Counted from the stretch's first letter, positions 22,838 to 35,413 are shown. The stretch is DNA of 64,000 bases from Calendula officinalis (GCA_963853835.1 OY970825.1:26784835-26848834); one strand, 5' to 3'. Notes: generated by a model not told the origin, from the sequence alone. A program made the numbers and translations.

Positions 22838-24561
22838 TGTAACACCTCAAATTTTAATACAAAACATTTGGCCAAAATAATCATTTAAAATAGAGGAGAA
22901 CTATCCCAAAATACGGATTTACAAAAACCTTTGGTATGAAAATCAGAGTATAAAGTTTGGTGTTACAAAATAGATCAAAACCAAAGCTAAGTCTAAATCT
23001 GTTCTAGTGTTCTTCTACTCTAGGCCCCGCATCCCTATCCATGCGCACCTATACCTTCGATCCCTAACCTGAGTACATAGCAAAAACAACAAGGAGTACG
23101 TGAGACAAAAACGTCTCGTGAGCTACATGGGTTTAGACCCAATGATAATAAAATGTCACGTTACATATAAACACATATATATAAATCGTCTATCCAATCT
23201 AGTCACCCTATTGTGACCCTATCAATCTTGCTCTCTTAGCAAACATATCTAACTATCGGGTTGCCCCCGAACTAGCTAGAAGCACATACATATCTAGTTA
23301 TCAGGTTGCCCCCGAACTAACTAGAAACAAGATACCGACAAGAGGCAATCGCCCAATCTACCGATACCTGCCTTACTCGCCGGAATACGTCCAGTTAGCA
23401 AGACTACTAATGTGGATGAGTCGATGGGAATCCACCCAACTGCCCCTCAATCCACACATCATGACCGGGAGTCGCCAGTGTCATCTCATCATCTCAATCT
23501 CACCATAACTCAACGGTTATGTCAACTAGCTCTCGTCTAACACTTTCATCATCAAACAAGTTAGTCCAATATTATCAGTAATATCTATCACTAACTCAAC
23601 ATACTATAAGTCTACACAAATAAGCAAATACACCATAACACAAGTAACAAAAGTATTTCAAAGGCTATGTACTCAGTAAAGTCCACACGTACTCACCTTA
23701 GAAATAAAATGCTCCAACCGTATTCTTTCCGCCAATTTCCTTGCTTCAACAATCAATCAACTTTCCAAGACTTCACCAAAAGCCTAATACAACAATCACA
23801 AGATGTTCAACATCACGTACTACTAATAATGTATCCATTAGCCTCTAGATACCATTAACTAACACTTCCCCCCAATTATGGTGATTTACCAACCCTAGGT
23901 TTAACCAACCCTTAAGATTCTTACAAATCTTAACCATACACTTGTTTCCTTTGTTAATATACCATCTATTAAGTGTATACATCCTTTATATCACCATAAC
24001 CCAAACCCCCAAGAACTAGGGTTTGAAACCCATACATCAAGATACAAGATCTTAAGCTACAAAGATCAAGGAGTGAAGATACACCTTTAATCTTCACTTA
24101 GGAGTGAAATCTATCAACCTTTGATGAAGAAATCGACCAAGATCAGCCTTTGCACTCCAAAATCGCCTATGGGAGAAAACTAGGGTTTGTGGGTTGCATT
24201 AATGACCAAAACCCGACTTTAATGGTGCTGTCTGCAATAGTTCATGGCGTGAACTAGTTCACGATCGTGAACTTTGCACGTCGTGAACTCTTCCAGATCG
24301 CGACCTAGGCGTGAACTCTGATCGATCAAAAACCACAAATCCCTGAATTGAGTTCCCGATCGGGAACTCCAGTTCACGGCGTGAACTCTCCAAGGCAGCA
24401 GAGCTGCACTTTTCGGTATTCGTCTCGACCCGGTTTCGTCCATAACTTTCTCGTACGGTGTCCAAATGACACGAAACCAATTTCTACGTTCTTTAAACGA
24501 TTTATCCTTATTTATCATATTTTTATACAATTTATTTATTTACAAAATTCGGATCGTTACA
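22838..24561 (-). repeat. 5' LTR of Gypsy element G (1724 bp)
   Basis: On the minus strand it runs TGTAACGATCCG to GAGGTGTTACA. It is the same family as solo LTR 1 and LTR C. Its end next to the internal region is about 93 per cent alike to the end of solo LTR 1 over the first 145 bp that I compared. It carries the same cluster of GTTCACGGCGTGAAC-type palindromes (about 24235-24400). Confidence 0.88.
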
Positions 24562-24855
24562 CTTTGGTTGATGGTCGAATGAACCACACAAGCAATGTGT
24601 GTGTTCGAGTTCTTCGTACAAGGTTTCTTTCTTGTTAATCTAATCTAGATTTCCAACATCCTAATCCTTTAGGGTTTAAGGATTAGGTTTAAGGATTAGT
24701 TTTAATCACACTTCTGCTTTTAGGGATTAAATCGACTAGTTGGTTTTAGCCGGTCAAGAACAAGTTCATGTTCTTGGTCAGCAAGGTGTCGAACCAAGTA
24801 TACTAGGAGGTCGGCCCTATGGGTCGATCAGTGTCAAGTGAAACCCTTCAATTAA

Positions 24856-25939
24856 GATTTCTACGAATCTTAAGGGTTGGTTAAACCTAGGGTTTGGTAA
24901 ATCACCATAATTGGGGGAAAGTGTTAGCTAATGGTATCTAGAGATAAATGGATACATTATTAGTGATATGTGATGTTGAACAACTTGTGGTTGTTATATT
25001 AGGCTTTTGGTGAAGTCTTGGAAGGTTGATCGATTGTGTAAGCAAAGAGATTTCGTGTGAAGATCACGTTGGGGCATTTTATTGCTAAGGTGAGTACGTG
25101 TGGACTTTACTGAGTACATAGCCTATGAAATACATTTCATACTTGTGTCACAGTCTATTTGCTTAATTGAGTAGACTTATAGTTGTTAGTTAGTTATATT
25201 ATTGATAGTATTGAACTAACTTGTTTGATGATTGACGTGATAGCCGAGAGCTAGATTGACATAACTATTGAGTTATGATATGATTGGGATGATGTGATGA
25301 CGCGGGGGACCCCCGGTCATGAGGTGTGGTTTGAGGGGCAGTTGGGCGGATTCCCATCGACTCATCTACGGTAGTAGTCTTGCTAACTGGAAGTAGCCCG
25401 GCGAGTAAGGTAGATATCGGTAGATTGGGCGATTCCCTCTTGCCGGTATCTTGAAGCTTATTAATGGCGGTGGATTTCGATTAATAATTTAAGGTGGTTC
25501 TAGTTAGTTCGGGGGCATCCCAATAACTAGATATGATTGCTAGGAAAGCAAGGATTATAGAGTCACAACAGGGTGACTAGATAGATGGACGAATTACTTG
25601 TATGTTTGTTTATATGTCTTATGATTACTAATATCATCGGGTCTAAACCCATGTAGCTCACGAGACGTTTTTGTCTCACGTACTCCTTGTTGTTTTTGCT
25701 GTGTACTCAGGTTTGGGATCGAAGGTATAGGTACGTATGGATAGAGATGCGGGGCCTAGAGTAGAAGAACACTAGAACGGATTTAGACTTAGCTTTGGTT
25801 TTGATATATTTTGTAACACAAAACTTATACTCTAATTTTCATACCAAATGTTTTTGTAAATCCGTATTTTGGGATAGTTCTCCTCTTTATTAAATGATTA
25901 TTTGGCCAAATGTTTTGTATTAAAAATTGAGGTGTTACA
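24856..25939 (+). repeat. Solo LTR 1, second part
   Basis: Resumes after the ATTAA duplication of element E and runs to GAGGTGTTACA. It forms a long inverted repeat with the end of the G LTR (22838 to about 23930). Confidence 0.88.
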
Positions 25940-25944
25940 GGTGG

Positions 25945-25990
25945 ACAACCTGGAACCATGAGAAGTTCATATGTTTGTTTTTCTGTTTCT
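25945..25990. mobile_element. hAT-like element, right part of the interrupted copy
   Basis: Continues the sequence broken off at 6980 with ACAACCTGGAACCATGAG. The true right end is not seen. Confidence 0.4.
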
Positions 25991-26251
25991 TCAAGAGTTA
26001 CCGATTTTTTAATAAAATTAATACAATATGATGTATGTATATAACGAGTAGATTTTTACCCGCGCGATGCCGTGGGGGTAGTTTCATATGATACCCAAAA
26101 GACTTAATTAATGATATTCGTACAATATACAAAATATTGTTATTATAATATATTAAAAAGTAAATATATTTGTTCCAAGATATTTATACAACATAAGTTC
26201 ACCCTCGTCCAAATTATCGTGAGATTAGTCAATGCATTCTTTAAATATATG
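25991..26251. other. Intergenic DNA, no feature recognised
   Basis: AT-rich with no open frame of note. The next features are the MITEs at 26252-26606. Confidence 0.4.
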
Positions 26252-26606
26252 AGTTTTTCTAACGTATACTCCTGAGGCATACGATAACGTGCATTTAATG
26301 AGGTGGTAATTACCATTTAAACACAAAACTGAATTGAATGCTTCTTTTAAAATGGTAGGTTCTAGAGTGCATTGATGTCATTAAATACATATTTAAGAAA
26401 TTACCGCCTTATTAAGGGGGTGTTTGGGAAAGCTTATTTAAAGGAGCTTATAGCTTATAAGCTTATATAAGCTTAAATAATCCCTTTTCAAAGGGATTAT
26501 TTAAACTTATATAAGCTTATAAGCCATAAGCACCTCTTAATAAGCTTTCCCAAACACCCCCTAAATGCATGTTATTGTATGCACATGGGTATACATTAAA
26601 CAACCC
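26252..26606. mobile_element. Foldback MITE hosting a Tourist MITE
   Basis: The left arm (CATACGATAACGTGCATTTA then ATGAGGTGGTAATTACC) is repeated in inverted form on the right (ATTACCGCCTTATTAA, interrupted, then ATGCATGTTATTGTATGC). The ends near ACGTATAC/GTATACAT are approximate and no target duplication was settled. The superfamily is undetermined. Confidence 0.55.
26416..26561. mobile_element. Tourist-like MITE (PIF/Harbinger), 146 bp
   Basis: Termini GGGGGTGTTTGGGAAAGCTT and its complement, with a 3-bp TAA duplication (26413-26415 and 26562-26564). Almost the whole element is palindromic, built of AGCTTATAAGCTTATATAAG units. It has inserted in the right arm of a foldback element. Confidence 0.8.
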
Positions 26607-26884
26607 CTATATATATACTTGTCAAAAAATGTGATGATATTCATATACTTCTAAAAAATGCAATAAAGACTGAAGTAAGAAATATATATATAAACTAAGT
26701 ATACATCTAGAAAAAAACTTTATTAAAAAGTTAATGTATGAAACGTTAGTCAACAATAGCGGCAAGAATAAAGATGAATTTTTTTTAACCTGCTTCACTA
26801 TTCATCCACTCACAAACATCTGATGAAAAATGTTATGTTAATAATAATAAATGATAAATGTTAGATTAATTATGTTTGTGACAG

Positions 26885-26941
26885 CTGGCAGCAGTCAACG
26901 GGAAGTGAAACAAATTTTACTTCAAGAACTTGGTCGAAAAC
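26885..26941 (+). pseudogene. VPS51-like exon, upstream half
   Basis: After an acceptor-like TTTGTGACAG the frame reads SSQREVKQILLQELGRK, as in the C-terminal part of plant VPS51 (UNHINGED), a subunit of the GARP/EARP tethering complexes for retrograde vesicle traffic to the trans-Golgi network. The exon is cut within the lysine codons by solo LTR H and resumes at 44545. No earlier VPS51 exon was found between 25.99 and 26.88 kb, so this is a gene fragment or a gene whose front was lost. Confidence 0.75.
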
Positions 26942-27605
26942 TATGACAACCCTCGGAAATAGATTGTTTCGCCTGATACCGCGTTGCCATGCATAGTCTC
27001 GTGAAACGAGTTATTAATTAAAATAAGAAATTTATTAGACATTATAAGTCTAGCATGAGCCCACTTTTGAAATCTATTTTATACATTGTATGTGCACAAG
27101 TATAATACGTTAACATATTTGTTTAAGTTTAACGTTTCTTTGGTTGAACCCCAATCAACATAATTACATTCTACATGACTAGAAAATGAATATTATATTT
27201 TACAATGCAATATATCCCAACTAAATTATATTACACGAAAGCAAAGAGTGAACCGCCAACCGCATTAAAAACTAAACGAACACGAAACCTAATACACGAC
27301 AATGGAAAATTAAACCCGGTATTAACCGACCATATATTGAACCAAATCATCACCGAATATATATTTAGTGAATTTGTCTACCATGTAATTTAATCCTAAA
27401 CGAACTAATACATTGAGTTAACTAATTTAAATATTTAAAAAAATAATAAATAAAAAGAAAAGGTAAATGATTCATGCCTAGTAAATAAAAACAAATTAAG
27501 TCAAAGTCTATGGCATCTATGTAGCCACCCCTCCCCATTGTGACTTGTAGCAACAGGTAACATCACGATCTTCTTTTTTTGTACTTCGTACTTATTTTCT
27601 TCCTT

Positions 27606-27914
27606 TGAAGAAAAATGATTCAAATTTCCATATTTTCAGGAACTCTTTAAACATACACATAGAGAAAGTTTGTTACGTTAAGATAGTTTGTTTTGAATAT
27701 AAAGTCTAACAAATCTTATAGTTAGGATGTGATATTATTTAGGGCTGTTGAGTCTTTTACGTTTATTTATGTTTGTTTCCTTCCTATTTAAAGTCCGGTC
27801 ATTTCTCTAATTGTATGTACACAAAAAAGCTTTCTTGAATAGAAGAGTTCTCTGACTACAAATAATTTGTTCTTCTATATTCTATATTATACTATTTGTA
27901 TTCTTTTACCAACA
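27606..27914 (+). repeat. 5' LTR of Copia B
   Basis: 309 bp, TGAAGAAAAATG to TTTTACCAACA. Confidence 0.92.
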
Positions 27915-27988
27915 TTTGTGGTATCAGAGCACGATTGACATCTTCCTTGATTCATTTTCTAGATGACTGAGTCAAGTACATCAAACAC

Positions 27989-28681
27989 TGTAGGAAAACC
28001 TTGTAGTATTCACATGTCGAAACTTGAATACCACATTACTGGATTTCTACTAATCAATGAGATCACGAGAAAAGAAGAAGATGAACATTACCTTTAGATT
28101 GCTAAAGAAGTGATCCACCTCTACTGCACCACCTGAACACGCCGCAAGACCGCGTTGTACCAACAAAGCAACACACAAAGACTTGTGTGTGTGTGTGATG
28201 TGTTCGACGAACACCAAACCGAAAACCCTTGGGGTTTTTCTTGGGTTCAGCCGAAAAGAGAGAAAGAGGGAGAGGCTAGGGTTTTTGTATATTATGAATG
28301 GTGTAACCTAAAAACCTTAACCTTAAGCTTTTATTTATAAGGGCTTAAGTTACAGTTAAGTCCTTGGAGTTTAATTATGATTAATCTCATAATTAAACTT
28401 CATATTGACACTTTAAACCCTTGGACTTTTACTAGTTAATTAATTGATTATTAATTAACTGTCCGTTAAATACTTAACCTAATATTTAACCATCCTCACA
28501 AATAATAATTAACTTATTATTATTTATTCTCTTCTTTATAATTAACTTAACTAGTTAATTATTCCACACAACTTACTTTATTCGGTTGTCCATTATTGGG
28601 TGTGTAGTGGTGTGACCCTTTAGTGTCTTATAACATTGGACATGGTGACACGTGTACTTATCTGTGCACATAAATCCTTCA
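27989..28681 (-). repeat. 3' LTR of Copia A
   Basis: 693 bp. On the minus strand it starts TGAAGGATTTATGTGCACA, the same start as element E. Confidence 0.95.
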
Positions 28682-29551
28682 GACTCCCACTTGTGCAAGT
28701 TAAGTAACACTTTCTGATCATCGTTGGCCTAAAGCGGTCCCTAGCCATAAATTTAGGATAACCACGTCATAAGAACTCTTACATCCAGATATAATATTCA
28801 TAAATGAATAACACTAACAGATTTTCCTTTCGCATCATGATATTTCTTAATTTGAGTAATACACATGGAGCAGGGATCTTGTTCTATATACTCGAATTTT
28901 CTCGACTCTGATTTCGACTTTCTGCAGTAACGGATTACCGAATGATCTAATCATTCTCTGAGCGCGGCCACGCATTTCAGTAGTCTTAATCGTCGAGCGA
29001 CCATGAAATATCTCTTCTAGTTAAAGAAGGTGCAAATTCCATCTTGACATGTGCGTTATCTTGCCCACGACTTCCGCTGTCTTAGTCAAGTTCCTTATGA
29101 TCACCCTTTTACGGCATGACGGTAGATAAATGCTAAAGATCAGAAGTCATCGCGTCTCAAACCAAAATGTCTCAGGTCAGAGGACATCTACTCGAAATTA
29201 CTCATGCTTAGGCTCCATGAAGTAATCTCGATCTTTTGGTCACGTCTAATGTTTAACAAACTTTGTAAACATCTATGAATATTTATTTTAACAACCCTTG
29301 TTTCTCTATTCAATAACTATGAAATAGATAAATATTCATAATGGTATTAACTCTTGAATCTAGCTCCCACTAAATTCAAGCAACCACAGACAATTTAGAT
29401 ACTCAAAAACTTTGTGTATCAAGGATAGGTTTAAAACATGTTAAGAATAGACAGTGTGAAAATATTATGTAAAACTTTCTATTTCAATCCCAAGAAATGT
29501 TATTACATAATGTATCGATTTCAAGCATGTCTATGAATCTAATAAAAAATA
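28682..29551 (-). other. 3' noncoding region and polypurine tract of Copia A
   Basis: About 870 bp without coding sequence between the pol stop and the 3' LTR. Its end (complement) reads GCACAAGTGGGAGTC, the polypurine tract. Element E shares parts of this stretch. Confidence 0.6.
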
Positions 29552-32500
29552 CTAGCTACCAATATTTAGGTACTGCATGCCTATAGCGTGCGCATGTTTC
29601 TCATGCGTTGGTCCAACTAGTGGTTTTGTCAACGGGTCAGCGACGTTGTCATCCGTTGGTATTTTCTTAATTATAATATCACCTTCTCTTACATACTCGC
29701 GTATGCGATGATATTTCCTGCGTACATGCCTGGTCTTCTGATGCTCTCTTGGTTCAACAGCTTGCGCTATTGTTCCATTGTTATCACAGAATATTTCGAT
29801 GGGTCTAGAGATACTGGCAATAACTCTAAGATCCTCGATAAAATTCTTAAGCCACATGGCTTCTTTCCCAGCATCATTTGCGGCAATGTACTCAGCCTCT
29901 GTAGTCGAATCTGCTATCGTATCTTGTTTCTGACTCTTCCAAGATATAGCTCCTCCGTTTAGTGTGAAGACAAATCCCGACTGAGATTTGTAATCGTCTA
30001 TGTCGGTTTGGAAGCTTGCATCTGTGTAACCAGTTACACGCAATTCTTCCATTGTACCTCCAAAGACCAAGAACATTTCTTTCGTCCTTCTCAAATACTT
30101 GAGAATGTTCTTGACATCCATCCAATGGGGTTCACCAGGATTCTTTTGATATCTGCTCGTGAGACTTATGGAGTAAGCAATATCGGGCCTAGTACATAAC
30201 ATGGCATACATGATTGATCCAATTGCCGAAGCATATGGTATCAAACTCATCCTAGCTATTTCCTTGCTAGATGTGGGACTCTGAGCTTTGCTCAGTGTAA
30301 TGCCATGTGACATCGGAATAATTCCTCTCTTGGAATCACTCATACTGAATCTCTTCAGTACTTTGTCAATGTATGTACTTTGACTAAGTCCAATAAGCCG
30401 CCTAGATCTATCTCTATAGATCTTTATACCTAGTATAAACGCGGCTTCTCCCAAGTCTTTCATCTGGAAACATTTACCTAACCAGGATTTTACTCCTTGT
30501 AATGCTGGTATATCGTTTCCTATGAGCAGTATGTCATCAACATACAAGACTAGGAAGATTACTATGCTCCCACTGAATTTTGTGTAGACACACGCCTCGA
30601 ACTCACTCTTGACAAAACCAAATTCTTTGATTCTTTTTTCAAAGTGTAAGTTCCAACTTCTAGATGCTTGCTTTAATCCATAAATGGATTTTAGCAGTTC
30701 ACATACTTTATTAGGATTCTTTGGATCCGTAAAACCATCCGGTTGTATCATGAATACGTCCTCATTCAACTCCCCGTTAAGGAAGGCGGTTTTAACATCC
30801 ATCTGCCATATCTCATAGTCGTAATATGCTGATATGGCCATAAGAATTCTAATAGACTTAAGCATGGCGACTGGCGAGTAGGTTTCAGAATAATCAACAC
30901 CCTGTGTTTGCGTGAAACCCTTCGCGACGAGTCGTGCTTTGTAAGTATGCACTTTTCCATCCATGTCGGTTTTCTTCTTGAAAAACCCACTTGCATCCAA
31001 CAACACGAGACTGTGGTGGCAAGTCTGATAACACCCAAACTTGGTTGTCATACATGGATTGCATCTCTGCTTGCATAGCCTCGAGCCATCTTTCAGACTC
31101 TATGCCGTTAGCAGCTTCGCTGTAGGTTAATGGCTCTAGTAGACTTCCATCATCTTCATCGATCATGAATCCAAGATACCTATCTAGTTCTTGGCGTGGT
31201 CTACTGGACCTACGCGGATTGCGTGTCTCTTCTTCCTCAACCGGTGGGTCTGGTTGGGAATCAACAATTCTTTGTTGAACTACTGGTTCGACTGAAGTCG
31301 TCGGTGGATCTTCGTTCTCTTCAATTTCTTGAAGCTCTATTTCTTTTCTTGGAGTTTCAGTTCCTAGAAACTTCTCCTCCAAGAAGACACCCTTCCGAGC
31401 AACAAAGACTTTGTTGTCTTCTTGATGATAGAAATAGTATCCTAAGGTTTCCCTTGGATATCCAACGAAGATACACTTATCTGACTTGGGGTTTAGTTTG
31501 TCTGTGAAGTTACGTCTAACGTACGCTTCACAACCCCAAATCTGGAGAAAAGATATCTTAGGTTTTCTCCCCGCCCAGTGCTCGAACGGAGTCTTTTCTA
31601 CTGACTTAGTCGGAACTCTATTCAGTGTGAATGCTGCAGTCTCGAGTGCATGTCCCCAAAATGATAGTGGTAGTGGGGCGCGACACATCATTGAACGTAC
31701 CATGTCTAACAAGGTGCGATTCCTCCTTTCTGATACGCCATTCATCTGAGGTGTATACGGAGGTGTGAGTTGTGAAACAATCCCACATTCCTTCAAATGA
31801 TCGTCGAACTCTTGGCTCAAATATTCGCCTCCCCGGTCAGACCGAAGTGACTTAATTTTCTTGCCTAGTTGGTTTTCTACTTCCCTCTGATATTCTTTGA
31901 ACTTGTCAAAGCTTTCAGACTTTAGTCTCATAAGAAAGACATAACCATACCTACTGAAGTCGTCAGTAAAGGTAATGAAGTAGCGGTATCCTCCTCTAGC
32001 TTCTGGAGTAAAGGGTCCACACACATCTGTGTGTATAATCCCTAACAACTCGCCTGCCCTTTCATTGTAATGATTGAAAGGGTCTTTTGTCATCTTGCCA
32101 GATAAACAAGCTTCGCATGTTGCATATGATTCCAAATCAAATGGCTCTAGAATTCCATCATCGTGGAGTTTCTTAATGCGAGTCTCGTTTATATGACCTA
32201 AACGACAATGCCAAAGATAAGTTTGATTCAAGTTACTCTTGGATCTTTTACTTATATGATAAACGTCTCGTTCTATGTTTTTTAGATTTAACGTGTATAG
32301 ACCATTATGAGAATTTGCGTTAAAATATAAAATGTCATCTTTTAAACACGAAATTGTTTTTCCATAAAACTCATAATAAAAACCACTGTCTATAAGTAAA
32401 TCAAAAGAAATAACATTTTTAATAAGTCTAGGAACATAATAACAATCTTTAAGTTCCAAAACTCTTCCTGAAGGCAACTTGAGAAGATATGTCCCTACGG

Positions 32501-32774
32501 CTTCAGCTCCAACCTTGGAACCTTCGCCTACTCGTAGTTCAACATCCCCTCGTCCCAGCCTCCTGTTCTTCTTAAATCCCTGCAAATGATTGCAAATGTG
32601 ATGACCACATCCGGTATCCAATACCCAGGATTCACTAGAAGTAACGAGACAATCAATCATAAAGATACCTGAATCGCTAACAAAGTCAGCGTCCAACAGC
32701 CCCACGTCCGACGTGTGCTCGCAAATATCCTTGCTGCCACAAGTTGGGCAACACAAATCAGCAAAGTCATTCAA
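29552..32774 (-). pseudogene. Copia A pol: protease, integrase, reverse transcriptase, RNase H
   Basis: Domains in order on the minus strand: a zinc-binding CCPTCGSKDICEH stretch; aspartic protease with WVLDTGCGHHIC; pre-integrase HCRLGHINE and CEACLSGK; integrase with HTDVCGPF, SDRGGEY and the downstream E; then, after a one-base frameshift near 30978 in a run of A/G, reverse transcriptase with the palm LYVDDILLI; RNase H with TGYTDASF, STTEAEY, FCDNNGTI; and a tail HVRRKYHRIREY. All main catalytic residues are present. The frameshift at the integrase/RT link, plus one at the end of gag, separates frames that should be continuous. Confidence 0.92.
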
Positions 32775-33442
32775 CCAATCATAGAACTCATCCTGCTGAA
32801 TCTCGGGAGAGATTCTTCCTCCAGCCTTTGAACATCACGTATACACAAGAGATTCTCGTGTAGACCTGCGACACTCAAATCAAAATTCCCGATCATACGT
32901 ACTACCTTGTCCTGATAGTACTGAGTGAGAGATCCAAACAAGAACAAGACTTGTTCATGTTCGTTTGATGTGCCAGTAACTAGGGTGAGACAATCTAGTA
33001 ACCTCCTTATGTTGATAAGGTGGTCACTCAGTGGTTGATCATTTGTCATTTTTGACGAAATGATTTCTTGCAAAATGAACTGCTTGCTATCTTCAGTACT
33101 ATCTTTAAACGTCTCCTCAAGATACTGGACAAACTCATAGCATGGTTTCTTACGTAGATTATCAGTAAGCTCTGATAATGAAGTAAGAATAAGAATCGAC
33201 ATAACTTGTGATTCATCAGCCAGATACTGATAATAAGCGTCAAGCTCATCATCCTGGGCATCTTGCCCTGGTTGTCCCTTGGGCACCTCGTCTATCACGT
33301 ACAGTAGATTCTGTGATTTTAGGTAACTCCTAAAATGCACCTTCCAAACTTTGTAGTTTGGACCAGTAAGCTTCCATTTTCCAGTAATGAACTTTCGTGA
33401 TTCGGTCGGTGAATAAAACGGAATTTCTGACAGTACAGACAT
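32771..33442 (-). CDS. Copia A GAG (frameshifted at its C-terminus)
   Basis: A 223-codon frame from ATG at 33442. It starts MSVLSEIPFY and has the capsid pattern WKLTGPNYKVWKVHFRSYL near residues 24-42 and FILQEIISSKMTNDQPLSDH, as in plant Copia gag. The last 15 or so codons are out of frame: the neighbouring frame carries DEFYDWLNDFADLCC and runs on into the cysteine-rich region of pol, so one base was gained or lost near 32800-32815. Gag forms the virus-like particle. Confidence 0.85.
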   Translation of the reverse strand: MSVLSEIPFYSPTESRKFITGKWKLTGPNYKVWKVHFRSYLKSQNLLYVIDEVPKGQPGQDAQDDELDAYYQYLADESQVMSILILTSLSELTDNLRKKPCYEFVQYLEETFKDSTEDSKQFILQEIISSKMTNDQPLSDHLINIRRLLDCLTLVTGTSNEHEQVLFLFGSLTQYYQDKVVRMIGNFDLSVAGLHENLLCIRDVQRLEEESLPRFSRMSSMIG

Positions 33443-33707
33443 CTATTAAGAAAAACAAACAAACGGTTAGTAGGATTAGATAAAATAAATAACTTCTAAC
33501 ATTATTACCTTTTAATAATAATAGTTAGACTAGGACCCATATTTCACGCCCTCTAATGCAAGGTTTGGGCACTTCCCATTAGAGCCACGCTATTTCTGGT
33601 AGGTATAGCCATACCGATCGCCTCTAGACTAGAAACGATTCCTAGATCTTCGGGATATCAAGTTGAACAACAAACTTGTACATGTTTTAATCCCTCTAGT
33701 GCATTTT

Positions 33708-33895
33708 GGGCCGGGACTCCCGATTATCACCAAAATAGATCGTACCATCTAAGACAGTGCGATGCCTTGCGCCGGGACTCCCGATTATCACAAGACCCTA
33801 CGCACCCTAACACTCGCAATGATTTGAATCCACATCTAAGGTTCTTTCTCCTTACAATGTGAATATCGTTGAACAAGTGAGGTGTTCCATTAGAT
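33708..33895 (-). promoter_or_regulatory. Conserved leader block with duplicated hairpin (Copia A)
   Basis: Counterpart of 9496-9681 in element E. The 20-base unit (complement) TGATAATCGGGAGTCCCGGC is at 33771-33790 and 33710-33729, again 61 bases apart. A further 20 bases, GGGAAGTGCCCAAACCTTGC, are also shared closer to gag (about 33562-33581 complement; 9870-9889 in E). Confidence 0.6.
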
Positions 33896-34844
33896 GGGTT
33901 GCACTCTGATCTAAGATTTTCTAAAAAAGATTTTCTTTTGTTCGAAAAGTTAGCCAGTTTTTAATTACTTGGATTTTATAAACTAACTGTTTATAAATTC
34001 CACCTTTTAATTTATTTCATAAAACTTAGTTTATAAACAAACTGTTTACTTTACCATTATTTAATTTTGAACTTGGTTTTCTAAACAAACTGTTCATAAT
34101 TACCATCTTATTAAATTATACCTTGGTTTTCTAAACAAACTGTTTATAATAACCATCTTATAATTAAATCTTGGTTTTCTAAACAAACTGTTTATAATCA
34201 CCACATTATTATTTTATGTTATAATGAATAAACAAAAAATAAATAAATACTTGCAATTTCGAAAAATTGCTATGGCATAACCCCAAAGACTTGGTTTTTT
34301 TGTGTTTTGTATATTTAAAAAAAACTTTATGTAAATTTCCGGAAAATGAAAAAATAATTACGAAAATTTTAAAGGTAAACACATATCACTTCTTTTGGGT
34401 TATGTCATTCTAATTAACTAAATAAACTGATAATTTAAATTACCAAACTGATAATTTTTAAATTACCCATAAACTGGTTTCTTATTTCCTCCTTAATTTC
34501 ATAATTATCTTGATCTTAAACTAACTGTTTAAAATCATTAGGTTTGTTTTAAATGTTTATTAAACTTTATTGATATTAATTAGCAAAATAATAAACTAGT
34601 CAAAAATTTATTTAAAAGATTTGACTATTAATGATAAAATCTTACATTAGAAACTTGTAGATTTTATCCCTTATTTAGGATCACATACTTCCCAAAAACG
34701 TTGGGAAATCTTGGACCAAAATAAAAGTTTCTTGACCACGAAGTTACCCCAACCGAAACTCGGTGGGATGGTGTTCGACGGCCACTCGATGGTCGACCCT
34801 AGCTTCGACCGAAACTCGGTTGAGGCGGGTTCGACTATCGTATA

Positions 34845-34845
<1 letters not shown>

Positions 34846-34928
<83 letters not shown>
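34846..34928. repeat. (TA)n microsatellite in Copia A leader
   Basis: About 83 bp of TA dinucleotides; any long Ile-Tyr frame through it is meaningless. Confidence 0.95.
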
Positions 34929-34930
<2 letters not shown>

Positions 34931-35413
34931 GGTAATTAATAACAATAATAAACAAATAAAGTGTTAAATTTTATAAACGTAAAATCTAACATAACCTTTT
35001 CTTAATTTTGTCTTAAACCCTTTTATTCCAATTATTCAAGATCTTTGAATAACATACTAGGATTAAAACTACTAGGTTTTATTTACTAAACAAAAAAAAG
35101 AGAAACCTAGTTCTTTTTATCTTGAAACCTATTCAATCCAATTGTTCATAAACTTGAACAATGTTCTTGGATTAAATTTACTAGGGTTCTTTCTAAGATA
35201 AAAAAAACTTAATATATTATATATATATGTATACGAAATTTCGAAAAAACAAGGAGGGAAAAAGAAGTCTAATTTCTTTTAATCTAGAACCCTAATCAAC
35301 CAATTGTTCATAAACTTGAACAATGTTCTTGGCCAAAAATTCTAGGGTTCTTTTCTAGATAGAAAGAAAAACCTTCGAATCTCATTGAGATTAGTAGATC
35401 GCTCTGATACCAC

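Larger units (their letters stand above)
13747..24561 (-). mobile_element. Element G: truncated Gypsy retrotransposon, reverse orientation
   Basis: On the minus strand it reads 5' LTR (24561 to 22838), a methionine-tRNA primer-binding site (TGGTATCAGAGC, complement of about 22822-22835), and gag (22588 to 13747, interrupted by element F). It stops abruptly inside the protease domain at 13747. Integrase, reverse transcriptase and 3' LTR are missing, so the element was truncated and no target duplication can be checked. It sits in the 3' LTR of element E. Confidence 0.82.

Noticed and set aside
28155..28340. 61-codon open frame repeated at 35580-35765
   Set aside because: Part of the two LTRs of Copia A on the noncoding strand; no start context and no known domain.
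34671..34955. Ile-Tyr repeat frame
   Set aside because: Translation of a (TA)n microsatellite in the Copia A leader.
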